Source: an uncultured Eggerthellaceae bacterium (lineage in GTDB: Bacteria > Actinomycetota > Coriobacteriia > Coriobacteriales > Eggerthellaceae). Taken from it: a stretch of 51,758 bases of DNA. This document shows positions 42,970 through 50,909 of the stretch, piece after piece (positions within the stretch are counted from its first letter, which is position 1; each line of letters begins with the position of its first letter). A program made the translations under genes and the position numbers. The DNA is taken from contig CAJOIP010000010.1 of NCBI GenBank assembly GCA_905234785.1, positions 1 to 51,758 on the forward strand. The letters are read 5' to 3'. The notes beneath the pieces are model-generated. The model was not told the origin of the DNA. It worked only from the letters and a program-made list of their open reading frames with translations, and ran no database searches.

Positions 42970-45000
42970 TTACACGTAGTCTTCGAGGTCGATTTGCATG
43001 AGGTAGACGGCTTCGCGCATGCGCTGGGCGCCGGCGCGAGATATATGGCCGTCCTCGTATGCTTGCTGGATCTTCTCGAGCTCGATGCGCAAGCCGAGGC
43101 GCGTGGCGTCGAGGTCGGTTTCGGAGCTTTCGGTCAGCGCCGTGATGGAAGGCGCCGGGCCGCGCAACAGCGACACCGCGCGATGGTATTCAGCGGCGAG
43201 CTGGCTGATCTTCTCGGACTGGTGGGGCGATTCGACCATAGCGGCTTCGAGCCGGTCGATGACGTACAGCGATGCGCGCACCTGTATGTCGCGCATGATG
43301 CGCCCGGTGGTCCTGGGCCCCTCGCCCCGCTTGCGCCCGCGAATCTTGTTCCAGAACTTGCGCAGCACCGTGCGCATGCGGCGCAGCCAGCGGATAAACG
43401 CAAGGCGGCGGTTCTTGCCATGCTTGATCATCGCCTCGATGCGGGCGGCGCGGCTGACGTACTGGTAGCCCTCGAGCGGCGGCACCTCGTCGGCCTCGAT
43501 GAGGTCGAGCACGTATTCCTGCTCCCATTCGAGCACCTTGATGCGCAGCGCCTCGTCCGACTCGTCTTCGAGGTCCTTCTTTTCCTTGAAGCGCTCGAGG
43601 CGGTCGTTGTACTGGGCGATGACCGGCGCGATGGAAGCGCGGTTCTCGTCGGTCTGGCGCGCTGTCAGCTCCTCGATGACCGAGCGCAGGATGTCGGCCG
43701 TGGCCTCGTTGTCGCGCTCGCGCGTTTCCGACGACCGGTCGGCGCGGGGCGCCAGGACGGGCACGACGAACGTGGCGAGGAGAAGCGACATGACGATGAC
43801 GCCGCACGCCAAGAAGATGAGCAGGTCGCGCTGCGGGAACCCTTCGACCGACGTGCCGGTGTTGATGTACATCGGCAGCGAGAACATGATGGCGAGCGTG
43901 ATGGCGCCCTTCGACCCTGCGAGCGTCATGACGAGCGCCGAGCGCATGCGCTGGGCGAACGTGCGCCGCTCCCCCGCCTTCCTGAACGCAAGCGCATCGG
44001 AGGCGAGCGTCCAAATGAAGCGCATGCCGTGCATGAGCACCGTGATGACCAGGATGTAGAGGATCAAGTGGAAGTTGCTGATGCCCTCGTCGAGCCAAAG
44101 GCCGCCGAGCGATTGCGGAAGCTGCGTGCCGAGCAACACGAACACCACGCCGTTGAGGGCGAACGTGAGCACGTTCCACACGCTGCTCGACACGATGTTC
44201 ATGCGCGAGGCGTGAGGCCCTAAGTCGTTCGGCACGAGCGACATGGTGATGCCGCAGGCGACGACGAGGATGATGCCGCTGACCCCGATGGCCTCGCCGA
44301 GCAGGTACGCGATGAACGGCGTGAGGATTTCCAAAAGCACGTGGAACGTCGTGTTCTCGAGGCCGAGGTCGCGCACTCTGGCGGCGAGCTTCATGAGCAG
44401 GTACCCGAGGATGATGCCGACGATGAGCGCGCCGAAGAACTCGATGAGGAACTCCTCGACCGCCTCGAATGCGGAAAACGAGCCCGTGACCACGGCTGCG
44501 ACGGCGAACTGGAACGACACGATGCCCGACGCGTCGTTGAGCAGCGACTCGCCCTGCAGCGTCGTCTGCTGACGCTCGGGGATGTCGGCGTGCTTCGATA
44601 TGGAAGCCACCGCGATGGGGTCGGTCGGCCCGAGCGCGGCACCGAGCGCGAACGCCGCCGCCAGCGGAATGGACGGCACGAGCGCGTTCACCGCGAAGCC
44701 CACGACGAGCACGATGGCCACGACGAGACCTATCGCGTACGAGAGCATCGTCTTGCGGTTTTGCCACAGCGACACCTTGTCGGCCTCGCGCGCCTCGTGA
44801 AACAGAAGCGGCGCGATGAACAGCACCAAGAACAGCCCCGGGTTCAGCGTGATGGATATCTGCCCGCGCGCGATGACGGCGACGATAAGACCGCAGGCGA
44901 TTTGTATGAGCGGAAGGGACACGCGGGGAATGACCTGGTCGAGAACGGCCGATGCCAGCACCACGGCCAAGAGCACCAATGCCAGTTCGAGCGCGGCCAT
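42970..45000 (-). CDS. CPA1-family Na+/H+ antiporter with long cytoplasmic tail
   Basis: 676 residues. Residues 1-425 form about 12 membrane segments. Ion-binding signatures are ALGPTDPIAVASISKH and LQGESLLNDASGIVSFQFA, and GSKGAITLAIMFSLP comes later. Residues 426-676 are a charged, helical cytoplasmic region that may be regulatory or dimerising. Exchanges Na+ (or K+) for protons. It is divergent from the PadR-type regulator gene, with 256 bp between, so regulation by that protein is possible but unproven. Confidence 0.92.
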   Translation of the reverse strand: MAALELALVLLAVVLASAVLDQVIPRVSLPLIQIACGLIVAVIARGQISITLNPGLFLVLFIAPLLFHEAREADKVSLWQNRKTMLSYAIGLVVAIVLVVGFAVNALVPSIPLAAAFALGAALGPTDPIAVASISKHADIPERQQTTLQGESLLNDASGIVSFQFAVAAVVTGSFSAFEAVEEFLIEFFGALIVGIILGYLLMKLAARVRDLGLENTTFHVLLEILTPFIAYLLGEAIGVSGIILVVACGITMSLVPNDLGPHASRMNIVSSSVWNVLTFALNGVVFVLLGTQLPQSLGGLWLDEGISNFHLILYILVITVLMHGMRFIWTLASDALAFRKAGERRTFAQRMRSALVMTLAGSKGAITLAIMFSLPMYINTGTSVEGFPQRDLLIFLACGVIVMSLLLATFVVPVLAPRADRSSETRERDNEATADILRSVIEELTARQTDENRASIAPVIAQYNDRLERFKEKKDLEDESDEALRIKVLEWEQEYVLDLIEADEVPPLEGYQYVSRAARIEAMIKHGKNRRLAFIRWLRRMRTVLRKFWNKIRGRKRGEGPRTTGRIMRDIQVRASLYVIDRLEAAMVESPHQSEKISQLAAEYHRAVSLLRGPAPSITALTESSETDLDATRLGLRIELEKIQQAYEDGHISRAGAQRMREAVYLMQIDLEDYV

Positions 45001-45144
45001 GCGCGAGCCTTTCCTTTCCGAAGTCGAGCGGTTTCCCTCATACTACCATAGCGCTGCCGGGCCCTTTTTCGTTCGCCACGGCAGGTTTCACGATATGCTT
45101 GCCCAACTGTTTACAGTTTCTTATCGATGGGAATATTTAAGTAG

Positions 45145-45174
45145 TTGCACATTGCCAATACTCTTGAATATGAT
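45145..45174 (+). promoter_or_regulatory. Promoter of the PadR-family gene
   Basis: TTGCAC at 45145-45150 and TATGAT at 45169-45174, spaced 18 bp, in an AT-rich patch. Start near 45181, leader about 75 nt. GAAGGGG lies upstream of the ATG at 45257. Confidence 0.55.
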
Positions 45175-45256
45175 ACTATTTTCTTCGCAATTCAGACTAA
45201 TGCGCGCATGTGTAAGCACGTCAAACACCATGCCGGCCACTTGAAGGGGATTCAAC

Positions 45257-45724
45257 ATGGAACAGATGTGGAGCGCTTGCAACCCGAAGACCGAAGAGGA
45301 ACTCGTGGAATGCGCCACGCTCGGCAAGTCGCTCAGCCGCTTGTCGCAGCCGACCATCCTCACGCTGCTCGCGCTGAACGACAAGCCCATGCACGGCTAC
45401 ATCATCGTGCAGCAAGCTGCCAACTCCCCCATGTTCGGCGGCAAGAAGCCCGATGCCACCGGCATATACCGCGCCCTGAAGCGCATGGAGCAATCGGGGC
45501 TCGTCACCTCGCACTGGGAAACCCCCGAGGAGGGCTCGGCCAAGCGCCTGTTCGAGCTGACCGACAAGGGCCGCTCGTGCTTGCGCCGCTGGATCGACGC
45601 GCTGGCGTGCTACAAGCTGACGATCGAAGAGCTGCGCGCTGCCGCATCAACTGCGCTGGGAATCGACGTTCCCCCCACCCCGTACTGCGCGCACGGCGCG
45701 AACATCGAGGTTCCCGAGGAATAA
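45257..45724 (+). CDS. PadR-family transcriptional regulator
   Basis: 155 residues. Winged helix of the PadR type: LSQPTILTLLALNDKPMHGY, cited in part as TILTLLALNDKPMHGYIIVQ, then TGIYRALKRMEQSGLVTSHWE, then LFELTDKGRSCLRRWI. A short C-terminal extension ends VPPTPYCAHGANIEVPEE. PadR proteins repress genes for stress or metabolite response, usually their neighbours. The divergent antiporter is the nearest candidate; the AmmeMemoRadiSam genes converge from the other side. Confidence 0.9.
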   Translation: MEQMWSACNPKTEEELVECATLGKSLSRLSQPTILTLLALNDKPMHGYIIVQQAANSPMFGGKKPDATGIYRALKRMEQSGLVTSHWETPEEGSAKRLFELTDKGRSCLRRWIDALACYKLTIEELRAAASTALGIDVPPTPYCAHGANIEVPEE

Positions 45725-45770
45725 GCAGCGCAGACCAATGGGAACAGGGCAACCTGGCCCATCGACCCGC

Positions 45771-46520
45771 TCACACGTTGCCGAGCATGACGTCGGCCAG
45801 GCTTTCGCGTGCGACATCGGCTAACTCGTACAGCAGCGGAACCGGCGTTGCGGGCACGTCGCGCATGCGATGGCGCGGGAAATAACGCGTCAGGTGATAC
45901 GGGATATCCGGGTTAAGCGACGCCAACCACCGGCTCATCGCGCGAATCTGACCGGCATCGTCGGCCAGCCCCGGCACGACGAGCGTCGTGACTTCCACAT
46001 GACAGGTGTCGAGGTTCGCGAGCGTCTCGATGGTCCGCTTCACGACGTTCAAGTCGCCTCCGAGGCTGCGATAGCCCTCTTCGGTGAAGCACTTCAAGTC
46101 GATGTTGGCCGCATCGATGAGCGGCGCGACTTCCCCAAGGACATGGGGGCTCGCCATGCCGTTCGAGACGAGCACGTTCACGAGGCCAGCCTCATGGGCG
46201 AGACGCCCCGTGTCGCGGACGTAGCGCCAACCGAGCAGGGGCTCGTTGTACGTGTAGGCGATGCCGATGCAGCGTTGCGCCTTCAGCCCGAGCGCTTGCG
46301 CGACGAGCTCGTCAGGCGCGATTTCCCGCCAGGGGACGTCATCGGCTCCGGCGCGCGCGATCGAGGCGTTCTGGCAAAACGGGCAATCCATCGTGCAGCC
46401 GTAGCTTCCGACGGAAAGGACCGTCGTGCCCGGGTTGAAGCGCGCAATCGGCTTCTTCTCGATGGGGTCGAGCGCCATCGAGGTGATGCGCCCGTAATTG
46501 CCACGGTGCCCTTCCATCAT
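45771..46520 (-). CDS. Compact radical SAM protein of the AmmeMemoRadiSam system
   Basis: 249 residues from MMEGHRGNYGRITSM. Cluster motif GSYGCTMDCPFCQN with C42, C46 and C49; ITSMALDPIEKKPIARFNPG before it and AYTYNEPLLGWRYVRD, ANIDLKCFTEEGYR after it match this radical SAM family closely. Family members usually carry about 25-30 more N-terminal residues with a Cys-rich CPxxC...GFC knuckle, and a C-terminal zinc ribbon after LGNV. Both are missing: the protein stops exactly at LGNV. The start follows the AMMECR1 stop by 4 bp. The reaction is unknown as far as I know. Confidence 0.88.
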   Translation of the reverse strand: MMEGHRGNYGRITSMALDPIEKKPIARFNPGTTVLSVGSYGCTMDCPFCQNASIARAGADDVPWREIAPDELVAQALGLKAQRCIGIAYTYNEPLLGWRYVRDTGRLAHEAGLVNVLVSNGMASPHVLGEVAPLIDAANIDLKCFTEEGYRSLGGDLNVVKRTIETLANLDTCHVEVTTLVVPGLADDAGQIRAMSRWLASLNPDIPYHLTRYFPRHRMRDVPATPVPLLYELADVARESLADVMLGNV

Positions 46521-46524
46521 CAGG

Positions 46525-47067
46525 CTACTTCCGAGGGGCCCCGCCGAGCGTATGGCGCACGACCTCGAAGCGCTCGAGCTGCACGTCGTCATCGTCGACG
46601 GCGATGCCCGCCTTCCGCTTGGCGATTGCCACCTGCTCGGCGACCGTGTCGATGCCCTCGAGGTTCGGGAGCAGCAGCCCCCGTTGCCAGCCCTTCGTCA
46701 CGATGACGCCATACCGCGCGGGATTCAGCTGATCGGCTGATTCGATGGCCTCTGCCGCGCCCAGCACGTCGACCGAATACTCGAGATAGTCGAGCTCGTC
46801 GGGCCTTACGGGATTGAAGCGGAAATCGCGGGTGCAAGCCGAAATGCCGTTCTGGATGATCTCTTCGGCCAGGTTCGCGCATACAGCCGAAATCGTGCCG
46901 ATGCACCCGCGCAGTTGCCCGTGTGAATGAAGCGACACGAACGCGCCCGCCCGCTGCTCGAGCAGCTCTGCCGGCGTGTCCGCGGGAATTTCCGCCACAC
47001 GGCGCTCGTTCACGAACATCTCGACGCTCAGACGCGCCAGTTTCACATGGGGGTCTATCTCGCTCAT
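46525..47067 (-). CDS. AMMECR1-domain protein (AmmeMemoRadiSam protein A type)
   Basis: 180 residues, a single AMMECR1 domain. Signature GQLRGCIGTIS at 50-60, preceded by GAFVSLHSHG and followed by RDFRFNPVRPDELDYLEYSVDVL, cited in part as FRFNPVRPDELDYLEYSVDV. The C-terminal WQRGLLLPNLEGIDTVAEQV is typical. Biochemical role unknown; the conserved Cys in LRGCIG is a candidate active or ligand residue. GAGGAG precedes the ATG. In many clostridia this domain is fused behind the LigB-like domain, which here is the separate upstream gene. Confidence 0.92.
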   Translation of the reverse strand: MSEIDPHVKLARLSVEMFVNERRVAEIPADTPAELLEQRAGAFVSLHSHGQLRGCIGTISAVCANLAEEIIQNGISACTRDFRFNPVRPDELDYLEYSVDVLGAAEAIESADQLNPARYGVIVTKGWQRGLLLPNLEGIDTVAEQVAIAKRKAGIAVDDDDVQLERFEVVRHTLGGAPRK

Positions 47068-47085
47068 AACCGCTCCTCACATCAC

Positions 47086-47112
47086 ATCCAAACAGCCTTA
47101 GGCTGTTTGGAT
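47086..47112. other. Perfect 12-bp hairpin between the LigB-like and AMMECR1 genes
   Basis: ATCCAAACAGCC pairs exactly with GGCTGTTTGGAT around TTA, between the LigB-like stop and the AMMECR1 ribosome binding site. No T-run follows on the minus strand, so it may set mRNA stability or partial read-through. Confidence 0.55.
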
Positions 47113-47121
47113 GAACGACGC

Positions 47122-47943
47122 TTACTTCCTGAATGCGGCGACGCCGTAACCAACGCCGTAGGGGCCCTCCAAGCTGAGGAGCTCCGACGAGAAGCCGAGG
47201 CCCTCGATGGCGCCGGCCATCATCTGGAACGAGCGCAAGCCGCATTCGGCCGCAGCATCGGCGAAATCGGGGTCGAACTCGAAGAGCCGGTCGAGCTCGC
47301 CCGATGTGAAGATCTCGCCGATTTGCCCGTCGAAGACCGGGCCTTCGGGCGCGAACCCATACGGCCCTTCGGGGGTCAGCTTATGCGACAAGTCTCCCGA
47401 CCCGATGAACACGGCGCGCTTGCCGCTTGCCTCAACCGTGTCGGCTATTACCTTGCCAGCTTGCCTGTGCGTCTCGTAGGAAAACCCCGATAAACCGATG
47501 CGCGCAATCGGGCATGGCAGCGTAACGGATGCGCCCGCCCTGCGATAGGCTTCCCGAACGAAATACAAGGCGACATACGTCGCGTGGTCCATTGCGTCGC
47601 GATACTGATCGCTGTCGACGGTGAACACGCCCGCTTCGTTCATTCTCCGCGCCAAATCCCGCGAGAACTCAACATCGACATCTGCCTGCAATTTTTCGTG
47701 AAATGCCCTGAACCGCGACATGTCGCCAAACAAACGCGAATCGGTAGTCACGTGAAACGCATCGCGGAAGCACGGCGCATGCGGCGACGTGACGATGAGC
47801 AAATCGGGGTCAAGTTCCACGATTTCACGCGCCACCTGGCTGAATGCGTCGATCGTATCTTGGATAGCGCGCTCGTCGCCACGGCCGACAGCCGGAATGA
47901 TGAGCGGAGGATGCGGAACAGCATATGCAGCGATAATGGCCAT
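47122..47943 (-). CDS. LigB/Memo-like class III extradiol dioxygenase-family protein
   Basis: 273 residues. Starts MAIIAAYAVPHPPLIIPAVG, the opening typical of the LigB-like half of AmmeMemoRadiSam protein A. LLIVTSPHAPCFRDAF, CPIARIGLSGFSYETH and AVFIGSGDLSHKLTPEGPYG carry the His residues that coordinate metal in this fold. The fold binds iron or copper and in LigB enzymes opens aromatic rings; the role with AMMECR1 and radical SAM partners is unknown. AAGAGGAGG precedes the ATG. Confidence 0.9.
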   Translation of the reverse strand: MAIIAAYAVPHPPLIIPAVGRGDERAIQDTIDAFSQVAREIVELDPDLLIVTSPHAPCFRDAFHVTTDSRLFGDMSRFRAFHEKLQADVDVEFSRDLARRMNEAGVFTVDSDQYRDAMDHATYVALYFVREAYRRAGASVTLPCPIARIGLSGFSYETHRQAGKVIADTVEASGKRAVFIGSGDLSHKLTPEGPYGFAPEGPVFDGQIGEIFTSGELDRLFEFDPDFADAAAECGLRSFQMMAGAIEGLGFSSELLSLEGPYGVGYGVAAFRK

Positions 47944-47957
47944 GCGAACCTCCTCTT

Positions 47958-47988
47958 ATGTGCAAAAGGGACTGTCCCTTTTGCACAT
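47958..47988. other. Perfect 14-bp hairpin between the GNAT and LigB-like genes
   Basis: ATGTGCAAAAGGGA pairs exactly with TCCCTTTTGCACAT around a 3-nt loop. It starts 1 bp after the GNAT stop (minus strand). No T-run follows on the minus strand; on the plus strand it runs into TTTTA. It resembles the GGGAC-type hairpin at 11475. Confidence 0.55.
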
Positions 47989-47989
47989 T

Positions 47990-48424
47990 TTACGCCTCGA
48001 GCCTCATGGGAACCGGACCGCACTCGGCGCGATACGGGCAGTTGTCGCAATCCTCTTCGGCAGCTTCCAAATCGACGTGTGCCCACGGCATGTCGACGAA
48101 GCCGAGCTTGCGGTAGAACCCCTCGCTCGTGCCGCGCGCAATGAGGCGAAGCTCGCCGACGAGTGCGTGGGCATCCTCGATGAGGGCCTTCCCCACCCCG
48201 TACCCACGCCAAGCGGAATACGTGACGATGGGGTTCACGTACGCGATGCCGTTGGCGTCGTCTTGCAGTCGACAGAACCCCACCACGGCGTCGTCGGCAT
48301 TGACCGCCACCCGCACGCGCGCAGGCCCGGGAATGACGCCCATCCCCTCGGCCGCCGCGTACGCGTCGATCAGCGGCATGTCGTCTTCCCGCGCATCGCG
48401 TATCGTGAACAGGGCGGTGGCCAT
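47990..48424 (-). CDS. GNAT acetyltransferase with C-terminal Cys motif
   Basis: 144 residues. GNAT fold: RDAREDDMPLIDAYAAAEG at the start, then acetyl-CoA loop AWRGYGVGKALIEDAHAL, then EGFYRKLGFVDMPW. The tail ends EEDCDNCPYRAECGPVPM, a CxxC...C cluster that could bind zinc or an Fe-S cluster; this is unusual for GNAT proteins. The ATG lies 1 bp after the stop of the ferredoxin-DUF169 gene, so translation is probably coupled. Substrate unknown. Confidence 0.85.
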   Translation of the reverse strand: MATALFTIRDAREDDMPLIDAYAAAEGMGVIPGPARVRVAVNADDAVVGFCRLQDDANGIAYVNPIVTYSAWRGYGVGKALIEDAHALVGELRLIARGTSEGFYRKLGFVDMPWAHVDLEAAEEDCDNCPYRAECGPVPMRLEA

Positions 48425-48425
48425 G

Positions 48426-49406
48426 CTATCCCCTCATCGGCGGCAAGTAAATCTTGTCGCGCTCTTGCGGGATGACGCGCTTGGAAAGTTCGCGCACGCC
48501 CTTCACGATATCGGGCATGAGCTCGACGGGCACGCCCATCATCATCATGTCGTCGCCCACATCGGAAGACGCACGACCGCCATAGCAGCCAAACGAGATG
48601 TTAATCTTCTTGTCGCGCATGGGCAAAAGCGTCACTTCAACACAATGCGAGTTGTAACCCGAAGCATGGAAGTCGTGGCGATGCCCCGTGTAATACGACG
48701 TCGCCATCGAAAGCCACATCATCTGCTCGGGATTGCCCATAATCGACACGACGTCGACCGTCGCCTTCGGGTCGTCGAGCGGAAACACGCAGGTGGCGTC
48801 CATGCTATAGGGTTCAAGCATGGGGCGTTCGTTCACCATGCGACTGGCGGCCTCTTGGGTGTCGAGCTTGTGGAACAGGATGTAAATCTCGCCGGAAGCG
48901 AGTTTCGGCGGCACCTCGGTCAACCCCAGGATGCTGGTGCCATCGGGGCACGAATGGCGGTTCGCCGGCATGAGCAGCGACACGCCGCGGCGCGCCGCCA
49001 TCATCGACTGGCAGTAGCGCATGCGCTCCTTGGGAATCTGCACTCCTTCGGGGTACGGCTCGCCCTTGCGGATGAGGCGCACGCCCACCGGATGCCAACG
49101 CAGCTGCAGCACCTCGCGCAGCGTCTGCGCCCATTCCTTGTACGTGGCGACCGTCTCGTCGTCGATGAGCTTCGCGCGCGGATGGTCGTCAGCGGCGGAA
49201 AGCGCATCGGGGTTCACTTCCACCTTGATGGCGTCTTGCGGGCAGTTGCCCGAGCACGTCTCGCAACCCCAGCACCACTCGGGATGCACCGGTTGCGGGC
49301 CGTCGTCCATGATGTAGACCTCAGTCGGGCAGAATCGCTCGCAAAGCCCGCACTTGATGCACGCATCGCGGTTGATCGTTATGGAATAGGAAACCTCGCT
49401 TGCCAT
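48426..49406 (-). CDS. Ferredoxin-DUF169 fusion protein
   Basis: 326 residues from the ATG at 49406 (AAAGGA upstream). Residues about 10-60 are a two-cluster ferredoxin: CIKCGLCERFCP and CWGCETCSGNCP. Residues about 85-320 are DUF169, with RYCQSMMAARRGVSLLMPA, CPDGTSILGLTEVP and FGCYGGRASSDVGDD. DUF169 proteins are abundant in anaerobes; their reaction is unknown. The ferredoxin part suggests electron delivery, possibly to the radical SAM enzyme encoded just upstream. Confidence 0.88.
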   Translation of the reverse strand: MASEVSYSITINRDACIKCGLCERFCPTEVYIMDDGPQPVHPEWCWGCETCSGNCPQDAIKVEVNPDALSAADDHPRAKLIDDETVATYKEWAQTLREVLQLRWHPVGVRLIRKGEPYPEGVQIPKERMRYCQSMMAARRGVSLLMPANRHSCPDGTSILGLTEVPPKLASGEIYILFHKLDTQEAASRMVNERPMLEPYSMDATCVFPLDDPKATVDVVSIMGNPEQMMWLSMATSYYTGHRHDFHASGYNSHCVEVTLLPMRDKKINISFGCYGGRASSDVGDDMMMMGVPVELMPDIVKGVRELSKRVIPQERDKIYLPPMRG

Positions 49407-49436
49407 CGAAATCCTTTCATGATGGGACAAAACTCC

Positions 49437-50797
49437 TCAGGGCTTTTTCGTCTCACCCAATAGGTACTTCACGACCAGGTCGTTGTCGATTTTGCCGTCG
49501 CGCAGCTCTTCCTTCATCCAAGGCGGGTACACGCGGCAGCCCTTGGCGTCGGTCAGGTGGTACGAGGCACCGTGACCATCATCGAGCACTCGCGCAAGCG
49601 CTGAATGTCCATCGTGTAGGCGTCCATGTAGTCCATGATGACGATGGAAAGGCCGTCAGCGACGTAGACGCCCTTCTTCGCCAATATGTCCAGGAAGACC
49701 GACCCCTGCGGGCTGTCGGGGCTGAAGCCCTCGTGGTACTCGTCGACCGACATGAACTGCGTCGCGGGCCAGAAGCCGCTGGGGTGCTCGGCAACGCCGT
49801 CGGGCGCCGGCCCCTTCACCAGGAACACGCCCGTGTCGCAGAGCGGGTTCGACGTGCCAAGCGGCCAGATGTCCTGCACGCGGATGAGGCCTTCCGATTG
49901 CTCGGCCAGCTTGAAGATGGTGTCGCCCGCCGTCATGCCCTGCGCCTGGCGCGCGTCGAAGCGGCCCGATGTGAAGGCGGGCTGCAACGCCAGGCCGGCC
50001 ACGACGTCGGAGTTTTCCATGCCATAGCGCAGCACGTCGCCCAGCTGGTCGTCGTTCACGCCCGCGAGAATGGTCATGCACAGCACCACCTGCACGCCGG
50101 CTTCGCGGCAACGTTCGACCGTGCGCAGCTTCACATTCAGGATATCGCGGCCGCATGTCGTCTCGTACACGTCGCCGGTCAGGCCGTCGAACGACAGGAA
50201 CAGGCCCGTGACGCCCGCATCGCGCAGCTGCTCCAGGTATCCCGGGCGCGATGCGATGACCAAGCCGTTGGTGTTCAACTCGATGCCCCAGAAGCCCTTC
50301 TCGCGGCCCATCTTGATGATTTCGGGAAGGTCCTTGCGGCACGTGGGCTCGCCGCCCGTCAGCTGCACGGCGCCGTCGGTTCCCACGGCGTCGGCGATGA
50401 CATCGTACATGGCGCCGATTTCCTCAATGGAAGGGTCGTGTTCCTCGGTGTCGGCGCTCATGAAGCACACGGGGCACTTCAGGTTGCACATCCACGTGCA
50501 CTCGATTTCAAGCAGCGTGCCGCGGCGCTCGTGGCGCGCGCAAGTGCCGCAGCCGAACGGGCACGGCGCCGTGCACGGAATGGTGTTCTGCGGCGCCGTC
50601 TTGGGCATGGCCTGCGCCGTCAGCCAGCGATAATGGTCGACATCGGGCCAGATGCGCGTTTGGTACTCGCCGTGCTCGGGGCACGTGCGCGCCATCCACA
50701 CCGACTTGTCGGCGGCGGCGTACACGTCGGCCTTCAGCTCCTTCAGGCACTCGGGGCAAAGCGCGATGGTGTCGTGAAGATGTTCGGTCACTTGCAT
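49437..50797 (-). CDS. Cys-rich radical SAM protein, apparent frameshift near the 3' end
   Basis: The intact frame encodes 414 residues and stops at 49553. Rubredoxin-like Cys at CPECLKE (14, 17) and TCPEHGEY, a Cys cluster CTAPCPFGCGTCARH near 75-88, radical SAM motif MCNLKCPVCF near 103-112, then QLTGGEPTCRKDLPEI. Layout is like Tes-type radical SAM proteins. Past the stop, in the -1 frame, codons continue sensibly for 43 residues (ASYHLTDAKGCRVYPPWMKE, then EELRDGKIDNDLVVKYLLGE) to a TGA at 49437. So the true C terminus seems split off by a one-base loss near 49565-49590, a sequence error or programmed shifting. A GTG two codons in is an alternative start. Confidence 0.8.
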
Positions 50798-50832
50798 CCT
50801 TTCACCAATTGCAACATGCCGCCTTCGGCGGC

Positions 50833-50851
50833 GGGCGCACGGAGTGCGCCC
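50833..50851. repeat. GGGCGCAC palindromic repeat, copy 3
   Basis: GGGCGCAC pairs perfectly with GTGCGCCC around a 3-nt loop and is followed by CCTACG. It differs from 35420-35438 only in the loop. It lies between the DUF2064-like and radical SAM genes. Confidence 0.65.
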
Positions 50852-50909
50852 CTACGAGTACGACGAGCCCGATCCCGGCATGCCGCCTGCGGAGGCCTAC
50901 CCAGCGGGA

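Noticed and set aside
49553..49555. The TGA ending the main radical SAM frame as a selenocysteine codon
   Set aside because: Reading through gives PTPRAAACTRLG and a stop, with no homology-like sense, whereas the -1 frame gives a sensible 43-residue tail. A frameshift explains the data better.
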